Assembly (NCBI GenBank): GCA_963726005.1 | Contig: CAVSAT010000004.1 | Location: 62,001 to 126,000 of the forward strand | DNA: 64,000 nt | Direction: 5' to 3' | Source: Bog-473 sp963726005 | GTDB taxonomy: Bacteria > Actinomycetota > Acidimicrobiia > Acidimicrobiales > RAAP-2 | Part shown: positions 1 to 8,209 of the stretch, one piece after another | Layout: each line of letters begins with the position of its first letter | Numbering within the stretch: the first letter of the stretch is position 1 | The notes under the pieces: generated by a model | Database searches by the model: none | Seen by the model: only the letters and a program-made list of their open reading frames with translations | What the model was told of the DNA's origin: nothing | Position numbers and translations under genes: made by a program

Positions 1-1
1 G

Positions 2-1237
2 CCGTTGGCCCAGCCCGGCACGGGTGACGGCGGCGGTATGAACGTGTACGTGCGCGAGCTGACGGCCGCCCTGGCCCGCTCCGGGGTCGCCTGCGACGTC
101 TTCACGCGGGCCTGGTCGGCCGACCTGCCCCCGGTGGTCGACGTCGAGCCGGGCCTGCGGGTCCACCACGTCCCGGCGGGAGCGCTGGACGTGCTGCCCA
201 AGGAGTCACTGCCCGCCGTCGTGGACGAGTTCACGGCCGGCGTGCTCGGGCGCATGGCCGCCGCGCCGACGTCCGGCGGCGACGGGGGCGGCGACCTGCC
301 CTACACGTCCGTGCACGCCAACTACTGGCTCTCGGGGCTGTCGGGCCACGTGATCAAGCATGAGCTGAACCTGCCGCTCGTGTGCACGTTCCACACGCTC
401 GACCGGGTGAAGGCCGAGTCGATGCCCGAGGAGGTGGAGGCCGACATGCCCCACCGGCGGGCCGAGGCCGAGGCGTCCATCATCGACTGCTCCGATGCCG
501 TGCTCGCCTCGTGCACGGTCGAGGCGGCGCAGATCGCGTCGCTCTACGGCGGCGAGCCGACGCGCATCCGGATCGTGCCGCCCGGTGTCGACCACGCGTT
601 CTTCGGCCCCGGCCACCGGCCCCAGGCCCGGCGCGCCCTCGGCCTGCCGCTCGACGGCCGCCTCCTGCTCTTCGTCGGGCGGATCCAGCCGCTCAAGTGC
701 GCCGACGTCGCCATCGAGGCCCTGGCCGAGCTGGTCGAGTCCGGGCGCGAGCCCTACCGCCTCGTGGTGGTGGGCGGCCCCAGCGGTCCCTACGGGGAGA
801 AGTCGCTGCAGCGCCTCCACGACGTGGCCGACGGGCAGAGCGTGCGCGACCACGTCCACTTCATCGAGCCCCAGCCCCACGAGCTGTTGTCGTCGTACTA
901 CCGGGCGGCCGACGTCTGTCTCGTCCCGAGCCGCTCGGAGTCCTTCGGTCTGGTCGCGCTCGAGGCGGCCGCTTGCGGGACGCCGGTCGTGGCCTCGGCG
1001 GTTGGTGGGCTGACGACCCTGGTCGACCACGGCCACACCGGCTTCCTCGTCGAGGACCACGACCCGGGCGCCTACGCGGCCGCCGTGCGCCGGGTCTTCG
1101 CCGAGCCGCTGGCGGCCGAGCGTCTCTCCACCGCGGCGGTGCTGCGGGCCCGCCGCTACACCTGGCGCGCCGCAGCACGGACGCTCGTCGAGCTGCACGA
1201 CGAGCTGGCCTCGGGCCGCCTCGTCGAGTGCAGCTGA
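2..1237 (+). CDS. mshA: D-inositol-3-phosphate glycosyltransferase MshA, N-terminus cut by window edge
   Basis: GT-B fold retaining glycosyltransferase of family GT4, expected to transfer GlcNAc from UDP-GlcNAc to 1L-myo-inositol-1-phosphate, the first step of mycothiol synthesis in the cytosol. The visible part begins with PLAQPGTGDGGGMNVYV, the conserved nucleotide-sugar loop of MshA, so only about 10 residues and the start codon lie outside the window. FHTLDRVK and the C-terminal ESFGLVALE (the EX7E signature) are intact. The following YbjN-domain gene mirrors Rv0486-Rv0487 of Mycobacterium tuberculosis, which supports MshA over other GT4 enzymes such as sucrose or trehalose synthases. The specific substrate is inferred from this context and the N-terminal motif. 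Confidence 0.8.
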   Translation, partial: PLAQPGTGDGGGMNVYVRELTAALARSGVACDVFTRAWSADLPPVVDVEPGLRVHHVPAGALDVLPKESLPAVVDEFTAGVLGRMAAAPTSGGDGGGDLPYTSVHANYWLSGLSGHVIKHELNLPLVCTFHTLDRVKAESMPEEVEADMPHRRAEAEASIIDCSDAVLASCTVEAAQIASLYGGEPTRIRIVPPGVDHAFFGPGHRPQARRALGLPLDGRLLLFVGRIQPLKCADVAIEALAELVESGREPYRLVVVGGPSGPYGEKSLQRLHDVADGQSVRDHVHFIEPQPHELLSSYYRAADVCLVPSRSESFGLVALEAAACGTPVVASAVGGLTTLVDHGHTGFLVEDHDPGAYAAAVRRVFAEPLAAERLSTAAVLRARRYTWRAAARTLVELHDELASGRLVECS

Positions 1238-1263
1238 GCCCGGCCGCCTCCCTCCCCTCGAGC

Positions 1264-1755
1264 ATGCCCCTTGTCGATCTCCCCGAGGAGGAGGAGATGG
1301 CGGCCGCCGTCGGCTGCATCGACGCCTGGGCCGAGCGCGAGCTGGCCGGCGGCGGGTTCCTGGTGGCGGCCGAGCGCCAGGAGGTCACCGACCGCACGGC
1401 GTCGCACCGCTGGTACCTGCGCTTCAAGGGGGACGAGAAGGACTTCATCACCGTCTGGTTCACTCTCAAGCAGCGGACCCTGCACTTCGAGGCCCAGTTC
1501 ATGCCGGCGCCCGAGACGAACCACGCCGATGTGTACGCGTACCTGCTGCGCCGCAACGCCCACCTCTTCGGCGTGTGGTTCGCGCTCGGCCCCGAGGACG
1601 CCGTCTACCTGGTGGGCCGGGTGCCGGCGCGGCTCGTCGACGACGACGAGCTCGATCGCATCGCGGGCTCGTGCGTGCACTACACCGACGAGCACTTCCC
1701 AACCGCCATGACCATGGGCCATCCCTCCACGTACCGGCGGCGCCCCCGGCGCTAG
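1264..1755 (+). CDS. YbjN domain-containing protein
   Basis: About 163 residues of the YbjN/type III secretion chaperone-like fold. The alternating hydrophobic pattern around WYLRFKGDEKDFITVWFTLK and the AYLLRRNAHLFGVWFAL helix are typical. It matches the gene that follows mshA in mycobacteria (Rv0487); its biochemical role is unknown, and a chaperone-like role is only a family guess. The start is uncertain. ATG 1264 is used here. GTG 1228 would overlap the mshA stop and give 175 residues. ATG 1297 has a GAGGAGGAG purine run before it, but that run encodes part of an acidic stretch. Probably cotranscribed with mshA. Confidence 0.7.
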   Translation: MPLVDLPEEEEMAAAVGCIDAWAERELAGGGFLVAAERQEVTDRTASHRWYLRFKGDEKDFITVWFTLKQRTLHFEAQFMPAPETNHADVYAYLLRRNAHLFGVWFALGPEDAVYLVGRVPARLVDDDELDRIAGSCVHYTDEHFPTAMTMGHPSTYRRRPRR

Positions 1756-1794
1756 GGCGCCGCAGGCTGGGGGCAGACCCCCCGCCGCGCTCTG

Positions 1795-1800
1795 TAACGT
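1795..1800 (+). promoter_or_regulatory. -10 box of proC, leaderless type
   Basis: TAACGT lies 7 bases before the GTG start of proC. With a transcription start about 7 bases downstream, the mRNA would begin at the start codon. No Shine-Dalgarno-like sequence precedes the GTG. One of a set of similar arrangements in this window. Confidence 0.5.
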
Positions 1801-1807
1801 CGCGCGG

Positions 1808-2623
1808 GTGTCGAGCCTGCTCATCGTCGGTGGCGGGAAGATGGGAGGCGCCCTGCTGGGCGGGCTGCTGCGCTCGGGGTGGGCCGGCGTCGACGACGTC
1901 ACCGTGATCGAGCCGGTCGCCGAGCGGCGGGCCGAGCTGGCGGCCGAACACCCCGGCCTGCACGCCGTGGCGGCTCCCGAGCCGGGGCTGCTCGACGACG
2001 CCGGGGAGCGGATCGGCGGTGTGGTGCTGGCGGTCAAACCCGACGCGGCGGAGGCCGCGTGCCGCGCCCTCGGCGTGACCGGGCTGAGCCGGCTGCTCTC
2101 CGTCGCCGCCGGGGTGCCCTGCGCCCGCCTGGAGGCCGCGCTGGGCGGCGAGCCCGCGGTGGTGCGCGCCATGCCCAACACACCCGCCCTGGTCGGGGCG
2201 GGTGTGACCGCGATGTCGGGTGGGTCCTTCGCCACCTCGCAAGACCTGGCGTGGGCCGAGGACGTCCTCTCGGCCGTGGGCACGGTCGTCCGCCTGCCCG
2301 AGCGGCTGCTCGATGCGGTCACCGGGCTCTCGGGGTCCGGCCCGGCCTATTTCTTCCTCGTCGCCGAGGCACTCCTCGAGGCCGGCGTGCAGATGGGCCT
2401 CGCCCGCGACGTCAGCCGGACCCTCGTGGTCGAGACGATGCTGGGGTCGGCTGCGCTCTTGAAAGAGACCGGCCGAGACCCCGAGGCGCTGCGGGCCATG
2501 GTGACCTCGCCGGCCGGCACCACCGCCGCGGGCATCCGGGCGCTGGAGGCGCGGGCCGTGCGCTCGGCCTTCATGGAGGCAGTGGCGGCCGCGACGGAGC
2601 GGTCGCGCAACCTGCAGCGCTGA
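1808..2623 (+). CDS. proC: pyrroline-5-carboxylate reductase
   Basis: Catalyses the last step of proline synthesis, NAD(P)H-dependent reduction of 1-pyrroline-5-carboxylate, in the cytosol. The 271-residue protein has the N-terminal Rossmann loop LLIVGGGKMGGALL (residues about 4-17), the RAMPNTPALVGAGVTAM segment and the C-terminal dimerisation/active-site signature LSGSGPAYFFL. The length is normal for the family. The GTG start is fixed by the Rossmann strand beginning at residue 4 and by a -10 box 7 bases upstream. It lies in the mshA-proC-hem order also seen in mycobacteria. Complete and undamaged. Confidence 0.95.
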   Translation: MSSLLIVGGGKMGGALLGGLLRSGWAGVDDVTVIEPVAERRAELAAEHPGLHAVAAPEPGLLDDAGERIGGVVLAVKPDAAEAACRALGVTGLSRLLSVAAGVPCARLEAALGGEPAVVRAMPNTPALVGAGVTAMSGGSFATSQDLAWAEDVLSAVGTVVRLPERLLDAVTGLSGSGPAYFFLVAEALLEAGVQMGLARDVSRTLVVETMLGSAALLKETGRDPEALRAMVTSPAGTTAAGIRALEARAVRSAFMEAVAAATERSRNLQR

Positions 2624-2635
2624 ACGTCCGTTCCC

Positions 2636-3530
2636 ATGACGAACGAACCCGTCCGCACCGTCTTCTTCCTCTCCGATTTCGGCTCGCAGGACGAGTTCGC
2701 CGGCGTGGTCCACGCGGTGATCGCGGCCCGGGCGCCCGGCACCACGGTCATCGATCTCACGCACCACATACCTGCCTTCGACGTCCGGGCGGGGAGCCAC
2801 ACGTTGGTGCGCGCGGTGCCGCATCTCGGCAGCGGCGTCGTGCTGGGCGTGGTGGACCCCGGGGTCGGCACGGCCCGCCGCGGGATCTGCATGGAGGTGG
2901 CGCTGCCGTCCGGCGGCACCATGTATTTCGTGGGGCCCGACAACGGGCTCCTGGTGGCGGCGGCCGAGGCGGCGGGGGAGGCGCCGGTCACCCGCGTGGT
3001 GGAGCTGGTCGGCGAACCGGCATCCCCCGACCGCGGCGCCACCTTCGACGGACGCGACCTGTTCGCGCCCGTGGCGGCCGCGCTGTGCACGGGCGCGCCG
3101 CTCGAGCAACTGGGGGAGTTGATCGATGCCGCGTCGCTGGTCACGGATCGTCGGTGGCGTCGTCGAACAGGGCCGGTTGCACGACGGACGCACCTGCCTG
3201 CGGGCGGAGGTGACCTGGGTCGACCACTTCGGCAACCTGCAGCTGGCGGCGACCGTGGCCGACGCGCGCGTGGCCGGCCTCCCCACGGTGGGCAGCATCG
3301 AGCTGGCGGCCCGCATCGAGTCGGGTCACGAGTACCTCGACGGGCTGCCGCAGTCCCTCGTCCCCGACGGGGTGCGGCTGCGCTGCGTCGAGGCGTTCGG
3401 CCAGCTGCGGCAGGGGGAGTTCGGGCTCTTGGCCGACGCCAACGGGCACCTGGCCGTGGTGGCCGGCGAGGCGTCGGCCTCGCACTGGCTCAACGTGGTC
3501 GCAGGGGAGCTTCTGGTCCTGGCCTGGTGA
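2636..3530 (+). CDS. SAM hydrolase (adenosine-forming, DUF62 family), frame interrupted
   Basis: Homologue of S-adenosylmethionine hydroxide adenosyltransferases, which split SAM to adenosine and methionine and are relatives of fluorinase. The N-terminal part has FFLSDFGSQDEF (Asp that binds the ribose), THHIPAFD and VVDPGVGT. The C-terminal domain has WVDHFGNLQLA and the closing hydrophobic strand. The two halves lie in different frames, joined near 3140 by one surplus base after the codons for AASLV. Removing it gives one 297-residue protein of normal family length. The break is more likely a sequence error than a pseudogene, because both halves stay fully conserved. Physiological role in actinobacteria is not settled. 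Confidence 0.75.
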
Positions 3531-3567
3531 CCGAGTGCCGGTTTGGTGCCGCAGGCAGCCTCCTCGG

Positions 3568-3573
3568 TACCAT
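3568..3573 (+). promoter_or_regulatory. -10 box of rex, leaderless type
   Basis: TACCAT sits 8 bases before the GTG start of rex in the 51-base gap after the SAM hydrolase. No ribosome binding site is visible, so a leaderless transcript starting at or near the GTG is likely. Confidence 0.45.
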
Positions 3574-3581
3574 CCGACCCG

Positions 3582-4338
3582 GTGAGCGACCACCGAACCG
3601 AAGGGCCCGAACCGCACGCGGCCGTGCCGCCCAAGCGGATCCCCGAAGCCACCGTGCTGCGCCTGCCCGTGTACCAGCGCATCCTGGCCGAGCTGGTGCG
3701 CGGCGGGCGCCCGGACGGTGTCGTCCGAGCAGCTGGCCGAGCTGGCGCGTGTCAACGCGGCAAAGGTGCGCAAGGACCTCTCCCTGCTGGGCTCGTTCGG
3801 CACCCGCGGCTCGGGCTACGACCCGGTGTTCCTGATCGCGCAGATCGACCACGCGCTGGGCATCGACGAGAACTGGTCGGTTGCCATCGTCGGCATCGGC
3901 AACCTCGGCCGCGCCCTCACCAACTCGGCCGCGTTCGCCTCGCGGGGCTGCCAGGTGACGGCGCTCTTCGACGTCGACCCGTCCGTCGTCGGCGAGGAGA
4001 TCCGCGGCATGCAGGTGCGCCACATGGACGAGATCGCCGTGCTGCGCACGGCGGATCGCCCCGACATCGGTGTGATCACGACGCCGGGCTGGGCGGCCCA
4101 GGGGGTGGCCGACCTGCTGGTGCGCGCCGGGGTGACCTCGCTGCTCAACTTCGCGCCCCGGGTCCTCACCGTCCCGCCCACCGTCTACCTGCGCTACGTC
4201 GACCTCTCGATCGAGCTGCAGGTCCTCGGCTTCTACCGGGCCCGCCAGGAGGAGCTCGCCCGCGGTGGCGCCGCGGGCGCCGAGCGGGGCGCCGTCATCC
4301 GCTCGGTCGGGCTCTCCCGCGGTTCGGACCTGGACTGA
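3582..4338 (+). CDS. rex: redox-sensing transcriptional repressor Rex, frame interrupted
   Basis: Rex senses the NADH/NAD+ ratio and represses respiratory and heme genes when NADH is low. The winged helix starts at IPEATVLRLPVYQRIL and continues after the break as VSSEQLAELARVNAAKVRKDL with LGSFGTRGSGYD. The NADH domain has VAIVGIGNLGRAL. The frame changes at about 3710, where one extra G in CCCGGACGG separates ELVRGGRP from TVSSEQ; correcting it gives 251 residues. The GTG at 3582 leaves a 20-residue tail before the HTH, as in Streptomyces Rex. The position next to hemA matches the rex-hemACD operon of Streptomyces, where Rex regulates its own operon. Confidence 0.88.
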
Positions 4339-4394
4339 CGGCCGCCGCGGACCGGCCGGCCCGCCGCGACTGGCAGGCTGGGGAGCGGGACCGG

Positions 4395-4405
4395 CACAAT
4401 TGTGA
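4395..4405 (+). promoter_or_regulatory. palindrome with a Rex-like half site upstream of hemA
   Basis: CACAATTGTG (4395-4404) is a perfect 10-base palindrome, and TTGTGA (4400-4405) equals one half of the known Rex operator TTGTGAA-N4-TTCACAA. The second half in the canonical orientation is absent. It is 22 bases before the hemA start. Binding by Rex is plausible but unproven. Confidence 0.3.
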
Positions 4406-4413
4406 GCCGACCC

Positions 4414-4420
4414 AGGAGGG
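4414..4420 (+). promoter_or_regulatory. ribosome binding site of hemA
   Basis: AGGAGGG with a 6-base spacer to the GTG at 4427. It is one of the few strong Shine-Dalgarno sequences at an operon head here and fixes the hemA start. Confidence 0.75.
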
Positions 4421-4426
4421 AACCGA

Positions 4427-5702
4427 GTGTCCGTCGTCGTCGTAGGTCTCCAGCACACGCAGGCCCCGCTGCCGTTGCTCGAGGCCACAGCCGTCGCCGA
4501 CGGCGACCTGCACAAGATGCTCGGCGAGCTTCGCAATCGCCGCAACGTCCAGGAGACGGTGGTGCTCTCCACCTGCCTGCGGACCGAGGTCTACGCGGTC
4601 GTGGACCGCTTCCACGACGCCGTGGCGGAGATCTACGGCGTCCTCTCGGAGCATTCGGACCGCTCCGTGGAGGAGCTGTCCGCCCACGCGATCATCCGCT
4701 TCGACGACGACGTCACGTCCCACCTCTTCTCAGTGACGTCGGGCCTCGAGTCGATGGTCACCGGGGAGACCGAGGTCGTCGGCCAGGTCCGACGGGCCTT
4801 CGAACGAGCCCAGGAGGAAGGCGCCTGCGGCCCGGTCCTCTCCGCGCTCTTCCGGCACGCGTTCCAGACCGGCAAGCGGGTGCGGACCGAGACCGGCATC
4901 TCCAAGGGGACGACGTCCTTCGCCTATGCCGCCGTCACCGTGGCCCGCGGCGAGGACATGGCCGGCCTGCGCGGCGCACGGGTCGTCGTCGTCGGCGCGG
5001 GTGAGATGGGCATGGGCGTTTGCCGCGCCCTGTCCGACATCGCACCGGGCGACGCTCCCCAGCGCGTGGTCGTGGTCAACCGGTCGGCGGCACGCGCGCA
5101 GCGACCTCGTGGCGGATGCCGGGGGCGGGCCCTTTGCCATGCGGGTGGCGCCCCTGGAGCGTGTGGCGGCAGAGCTCGGCGACGCCGACGTCGTGCTCAG
5201 CGCCGTGGCGGCGGAGTCCCACGTGCTGGAGGTGGCGGACTTCGCCCAGCTGGCCGGCCCCCTGCTGGTGATCGACCTCGGCGTCCCGCGCAACGTCGAC
5301 CCGGCCGTCGCCTCGCTGGCGGGCATCACGCTGCTCGACATGGACACGGCTCAGCGCGTCGGTGGCCCGCGCGCTGGGTGACCGCGCGAAGGAATCCGTG
5401 GCGGCCCGGGGCATCATCGCGGACGAGGTCGAGCGCTACCGCACGGCCAGCCGCCAGCGCGGCGCGGCGCCGATCATCTCCTCGTTGCGCGCGCGCCTGG
5501 AGTCACTGCGGGTGGCCGAGCTCGAGCGCCAGCGGGCGCAACTGGCCGACCTGAGCGAGGAAGAGTGGGACCACGTGGACGCCGCCACCAAGGCCGCCCT
5601 CTCCAAGATGCTGCACGAGCCCACGATGCTCTTGAAGGAGACGGCCGGCACGCCCGCGGCGAGCGGCTCGTCGAGGCGCTGCGCATCCTCTTCGACCTGT
5701 AG
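4427..5702 (+). CDS. hemA: glutamyl-tRNA reductase, frame interrupted three times
   Basis: Reduces glutamyl-tRNA(Glu) to glutamate-1-semialdehyde with NADPH, the first committed step of the C5 heme pathway. Visible are VVLSTCLRTEVYAV with the catalytic Cys, HLFSVTSGLESMVTGE, the NADPH loop VVVVGAGEMG, and the C-terminal dimerisation helix. The usual STCNR reads STCLR here. The gene runs through three frames: a surplus base near 5099 (before SDLVADAGG), a surplus base near 5359 (before SVARALGDRAKE), and a missing C near 5652 (before RGERLVEALRILFDL). Correction gives 424 residues, a normal length. Complete conservation on both sides of each break argues for sequence error rather than decay. 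Confidence 0.9.
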
Positions 5703-5720
5703 CCGCGGCCATGGGATAGT
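5691..5720 (+). promoter_or_regulatory. hemC promoter, leaderless type
   Basis: TTCGAC (5691-5696) and GATAGT (5715-5720) are separated by 18 bases, and the ATG of hemC follows 6 bases after the -10 box. The -35 lies inside the end of hemA, so hemC can be transcribed separately from hemA. Confidence 0.45.
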
Positions 5721-5726
5721 CGGGCC

Positions 5727-6690
5727 ATGGGAACCTTCCGCCTGGCCACCCGCGGCTCGCCGCTCGCGCTGCGCCAGACCGAGGAGGTCGCCGAGCTGCT
5801 CCGTCTCGCGCACCCCGGGCTCGAGGTCGAGCCGGTCGTCGTGCGCACGCGGGGCGACCGCGACGTGTCCTCGTCGCTCGACCAGATCGGCGGCCAAGGC
5901 GTCTTCGTCACCGAGGTGGAGGCGGCGGTGGGCGACGGACGGGCCGACGCCGCCGTGCATTCCGCCAAGGACATGCCCTCGACCATGCCGGACCACCTCA
6001 CCCTCGGCGCGGTGCCCCCGAGGGCCGACGCCCGCGACGGCCTGGTCGGGTGCACGCTGGCCGCGCTCCCGCCCGGCGGCCTCGTCGCGACCGGGTCGGC
6101 CCGGCGCCGGGCCCAGCTGGCCTACCTCCGGCCCGACCTCGTCTTCGCCGACCTGCGGGGCAACATGGCCCGCCGGGTGGCCGCCGGCGAGGACGGGAGC
6201 ACCTCTGCGGTCGTGGTCGCCGTCGCCGCGATGGAGCGACTGGGCTGGGAGGGCCGTTTGAGCGACGTGCTCGATCCGATGGACCTGCTGCCCCAGGCCG
6301 GCCAGGGGGCCATCGCCGTCCAGTGCCGGGCCGACGACGACGTGACGCGCCGGCTGCTGGCGGCCATCGACCACGAGGCGAGCCACCGCGCTGTGCGCGC
6401 CGAGCGGGCCGTGCTCGCCACCCTCGGCGGGAGTTGCACCGTGCCCGTCGGGCGTTCGCCGAAGCCGACGCCGAGGACCCGGAAGAGCAGGGCTCGGGGG
6501 TGCGGCGACGCTGCGCGTGTCGGGCCTGGTCGCCAGCGGCGACGGGCGCACGGTGATCCGCATGGCACGGCGCGGTGACGACCCCGAGGCGGTCGGCGCG
6601 GCCCTGGCGCGCGCACTGCTCGCCGGCGGCGGGGCGGCAATCGACGGGTTCGGCGCGGGCGCTGCGCCGGTCCGAGACGCCGCACCGTGA
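5727..6690 (+). CDS. hemC: hydroxymethylbilane synthase (porphobilinogen deaminase), frame interrupted twice
   Basis: Polymerises four porphobilinogens into hydroxymethylbilane. LATRGSPLALRQT, VHSAKDMPS (the catalytic Asp region), ATGSARRRAQL, DLRGN and PQAGQGAIAVQCR are all present, as is the dipyrromethane-cofactor loop LGGSCTVPVG. After that loop, two missing G bases (near 6450 in GGG and near 6500 in GGGGG) move the frame twice. The corrected tail reads AFAEADAEDPEEQG, then ATLRVSGLVASGDGRT, ending at 6690, for 321 residues. The stop overlaps the next start as GTGA, so the two genes are translationally coupled. Confidence 0.9.
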
Positions 6691-8199
6691 CGGTCTACCT
6701 GGTGGGGGCCGGCCCGGGCGACCCGGGGCTCCTGACCCGCCGCGGGCGCCGATCTCCTGGCCCGGGCCGACGTCGTCCTGCACGACCGCCTCGTCAGCCC
6801 CGCGGTCCTCGATCTGGTGCCACCGGCGGCCCGGATGATCGACGTCGGAAAGGACCCCGACGCGGCCGACGGGGGCAGCGGGCGCCAGGACGAGATCGCG
6901 CGGCTGCTCGTCGAGCACGGGCGAGCGTCCGCCGTCGTGGTCCGGCTCAAGGGTGGGGACCCGTTCCTCTTCGGTCGGGGCGGCGAGGAGATCGAGGTGC
7001 TGGCGCGGGCCGGCATCCCCTGGGAGGTGGTGCCGGGGGTCACGTCCGCCTTCGGCGTGCCCGCCGCGGCCGGCATCCCGGTCACCCAGCGCGGGCTGGC
7101 CTCCTCGGTCACGGTGGTGACCGGCCGGGTGGGCGACGCCGGCGGTGGGCGGCGGTCCCGACTGGGAGGCGCTGGCGCACGCCGGGGGGACGCTGGTCGT
7201 CCTCATGGGCATGACGACGCGGGCCGCCGTCGCCGAGGCCTTGCTGCGCGGCGGCCGGGCACCGGACACGCCGGTCGCCGTGATCGAGCGGGGGACCACG
7301 GCCGCGCAGCGCGTGGTCGCGCACGACGTTGGCCGGTCTGGCCGGGGTCGACCTGGGGCCGCCGGCCGTCATCGTCATCGGCCCGGTGGCCGCGCTGGGT
7401 GCCGACGCTCCCGGGGCCGCCCGCCCCCTGGCGGGACGCACGGTGGTGGTGACCCGCTCGGGCCGGAGCGCCCACGCGGCTCGCCGAGGCACTCGAGCGC
7501 GCCGGTGCCGCGGCGCTCGTGCTCTCGTTGACCCGCCAGGTCGACCCGTCCGACGCGGGGGCCGCGCTGAAGGCCGCCGCCGCGGGCGTCGGGGGACACC
7601 GCTGGGTCGTCCTCACGTCGGTCAACGCCGTCGAGCGCTTCGTGGCCGAGCTGCGCGACGCGCGCGCCCTGGGCGACGTGCAGGTGGCGGCGATCGGTCC
7701 GGCCACCGCCGACGCGCTCCGGCGGGCGGGCGTCGAGCCTGACCTCGTGCCGGCCCGGCACAACGCGCAGGGTCTCGTCGACGAGTTCCCCGCCCCCGCC
7801 GGGGCGGGGACGCACCTGGTCCTCTTTCCCAGCGCCGACATCGCAGCAGACACCGTGACCGTGGGCCTCGGGCGGCTGGGCTGGGACGTCCGCCGGGTGG
7901 AGGCGTACCGCACGGTGCCCCTCGGCGTGCCCGATCCCGCGCTGGTCGCCCGTGTGACGGCCGCCGACGCGCTGACGTTCACCGCGCCGTCGTCCGTGCA
8001 GGCGTTCCTGGCGCTGCGCACCCGAGAGGGCACAACCGTGCGACCGCCCGACGTCGTGGTCTGCATCGGGCCGACGACGGCCGCGGCGGCGCGGGCGGCC
8101 GGCCTCGCTGGCGTGCACGAGGCCCGGGACGCCACGCCCGCCTCGATCGTTGCCGAGCTCGTGGACCTCCTCGGCGCCGGTGCGGACGACGCCCCGTAG
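6687..8199 (+). CDS. cobA-hemD: fused uroporphyrinogen-III C-methyltransferase / uroporphyrinogen-III synthase, frame interrupted four times
   Basis: The N-terminal half is a SUMT (CobA type) methylating uroporphyrinogen III at C-2 and C-7 toward siroheme and B12: YLVGAGPGDPGLLT, VVVRLKGGDPFLFGRG, VPGVTSAFGVPAAAGIPVT. The C-terminal half is HemD, cyclising hydroxymethylbilane: RTVVVTRSG, VVLTSVNAVERF, LFPSADIAADTV, LTFTAPSSVQAFL. Such fusions are usual in actinobacteria. Four single surplus bases near 6746, 7149, 7313 and 7470 split it; removing them gives 502 residues, and each corrected joint reads well (for example LLTRRGADLLARADVVLHD). Placement between hemC and hemB matches the pathway order. 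Confidence 0.88.
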
Positions 8200-8202
8200 G
8201 CT
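8197..8202 (+). promoter_or_regulatory. -10 box of hemB, leaderless type
   Basis: TAGGCT overlaps the stop codon of cobA-hemD and lies 7 bases before the ATG of hemB. No Shine-Dalgarno sequence is visible in the 10-base gap, so hemB may also start from its own leaderless transcript. Confidence 0.4.
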
Positions 8203-8209
8203 GGCGCAT

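Noticed and set aside
4427..8199. Programmed frameshifting in hemA, hemC and cobA-hemD
   Set aside because: The shifts occur at different, unrelated short G/C runs, in both directions, with no slippery heptamer followed by a clear structure, and four occur within a single gene. Sequence error is simpler.
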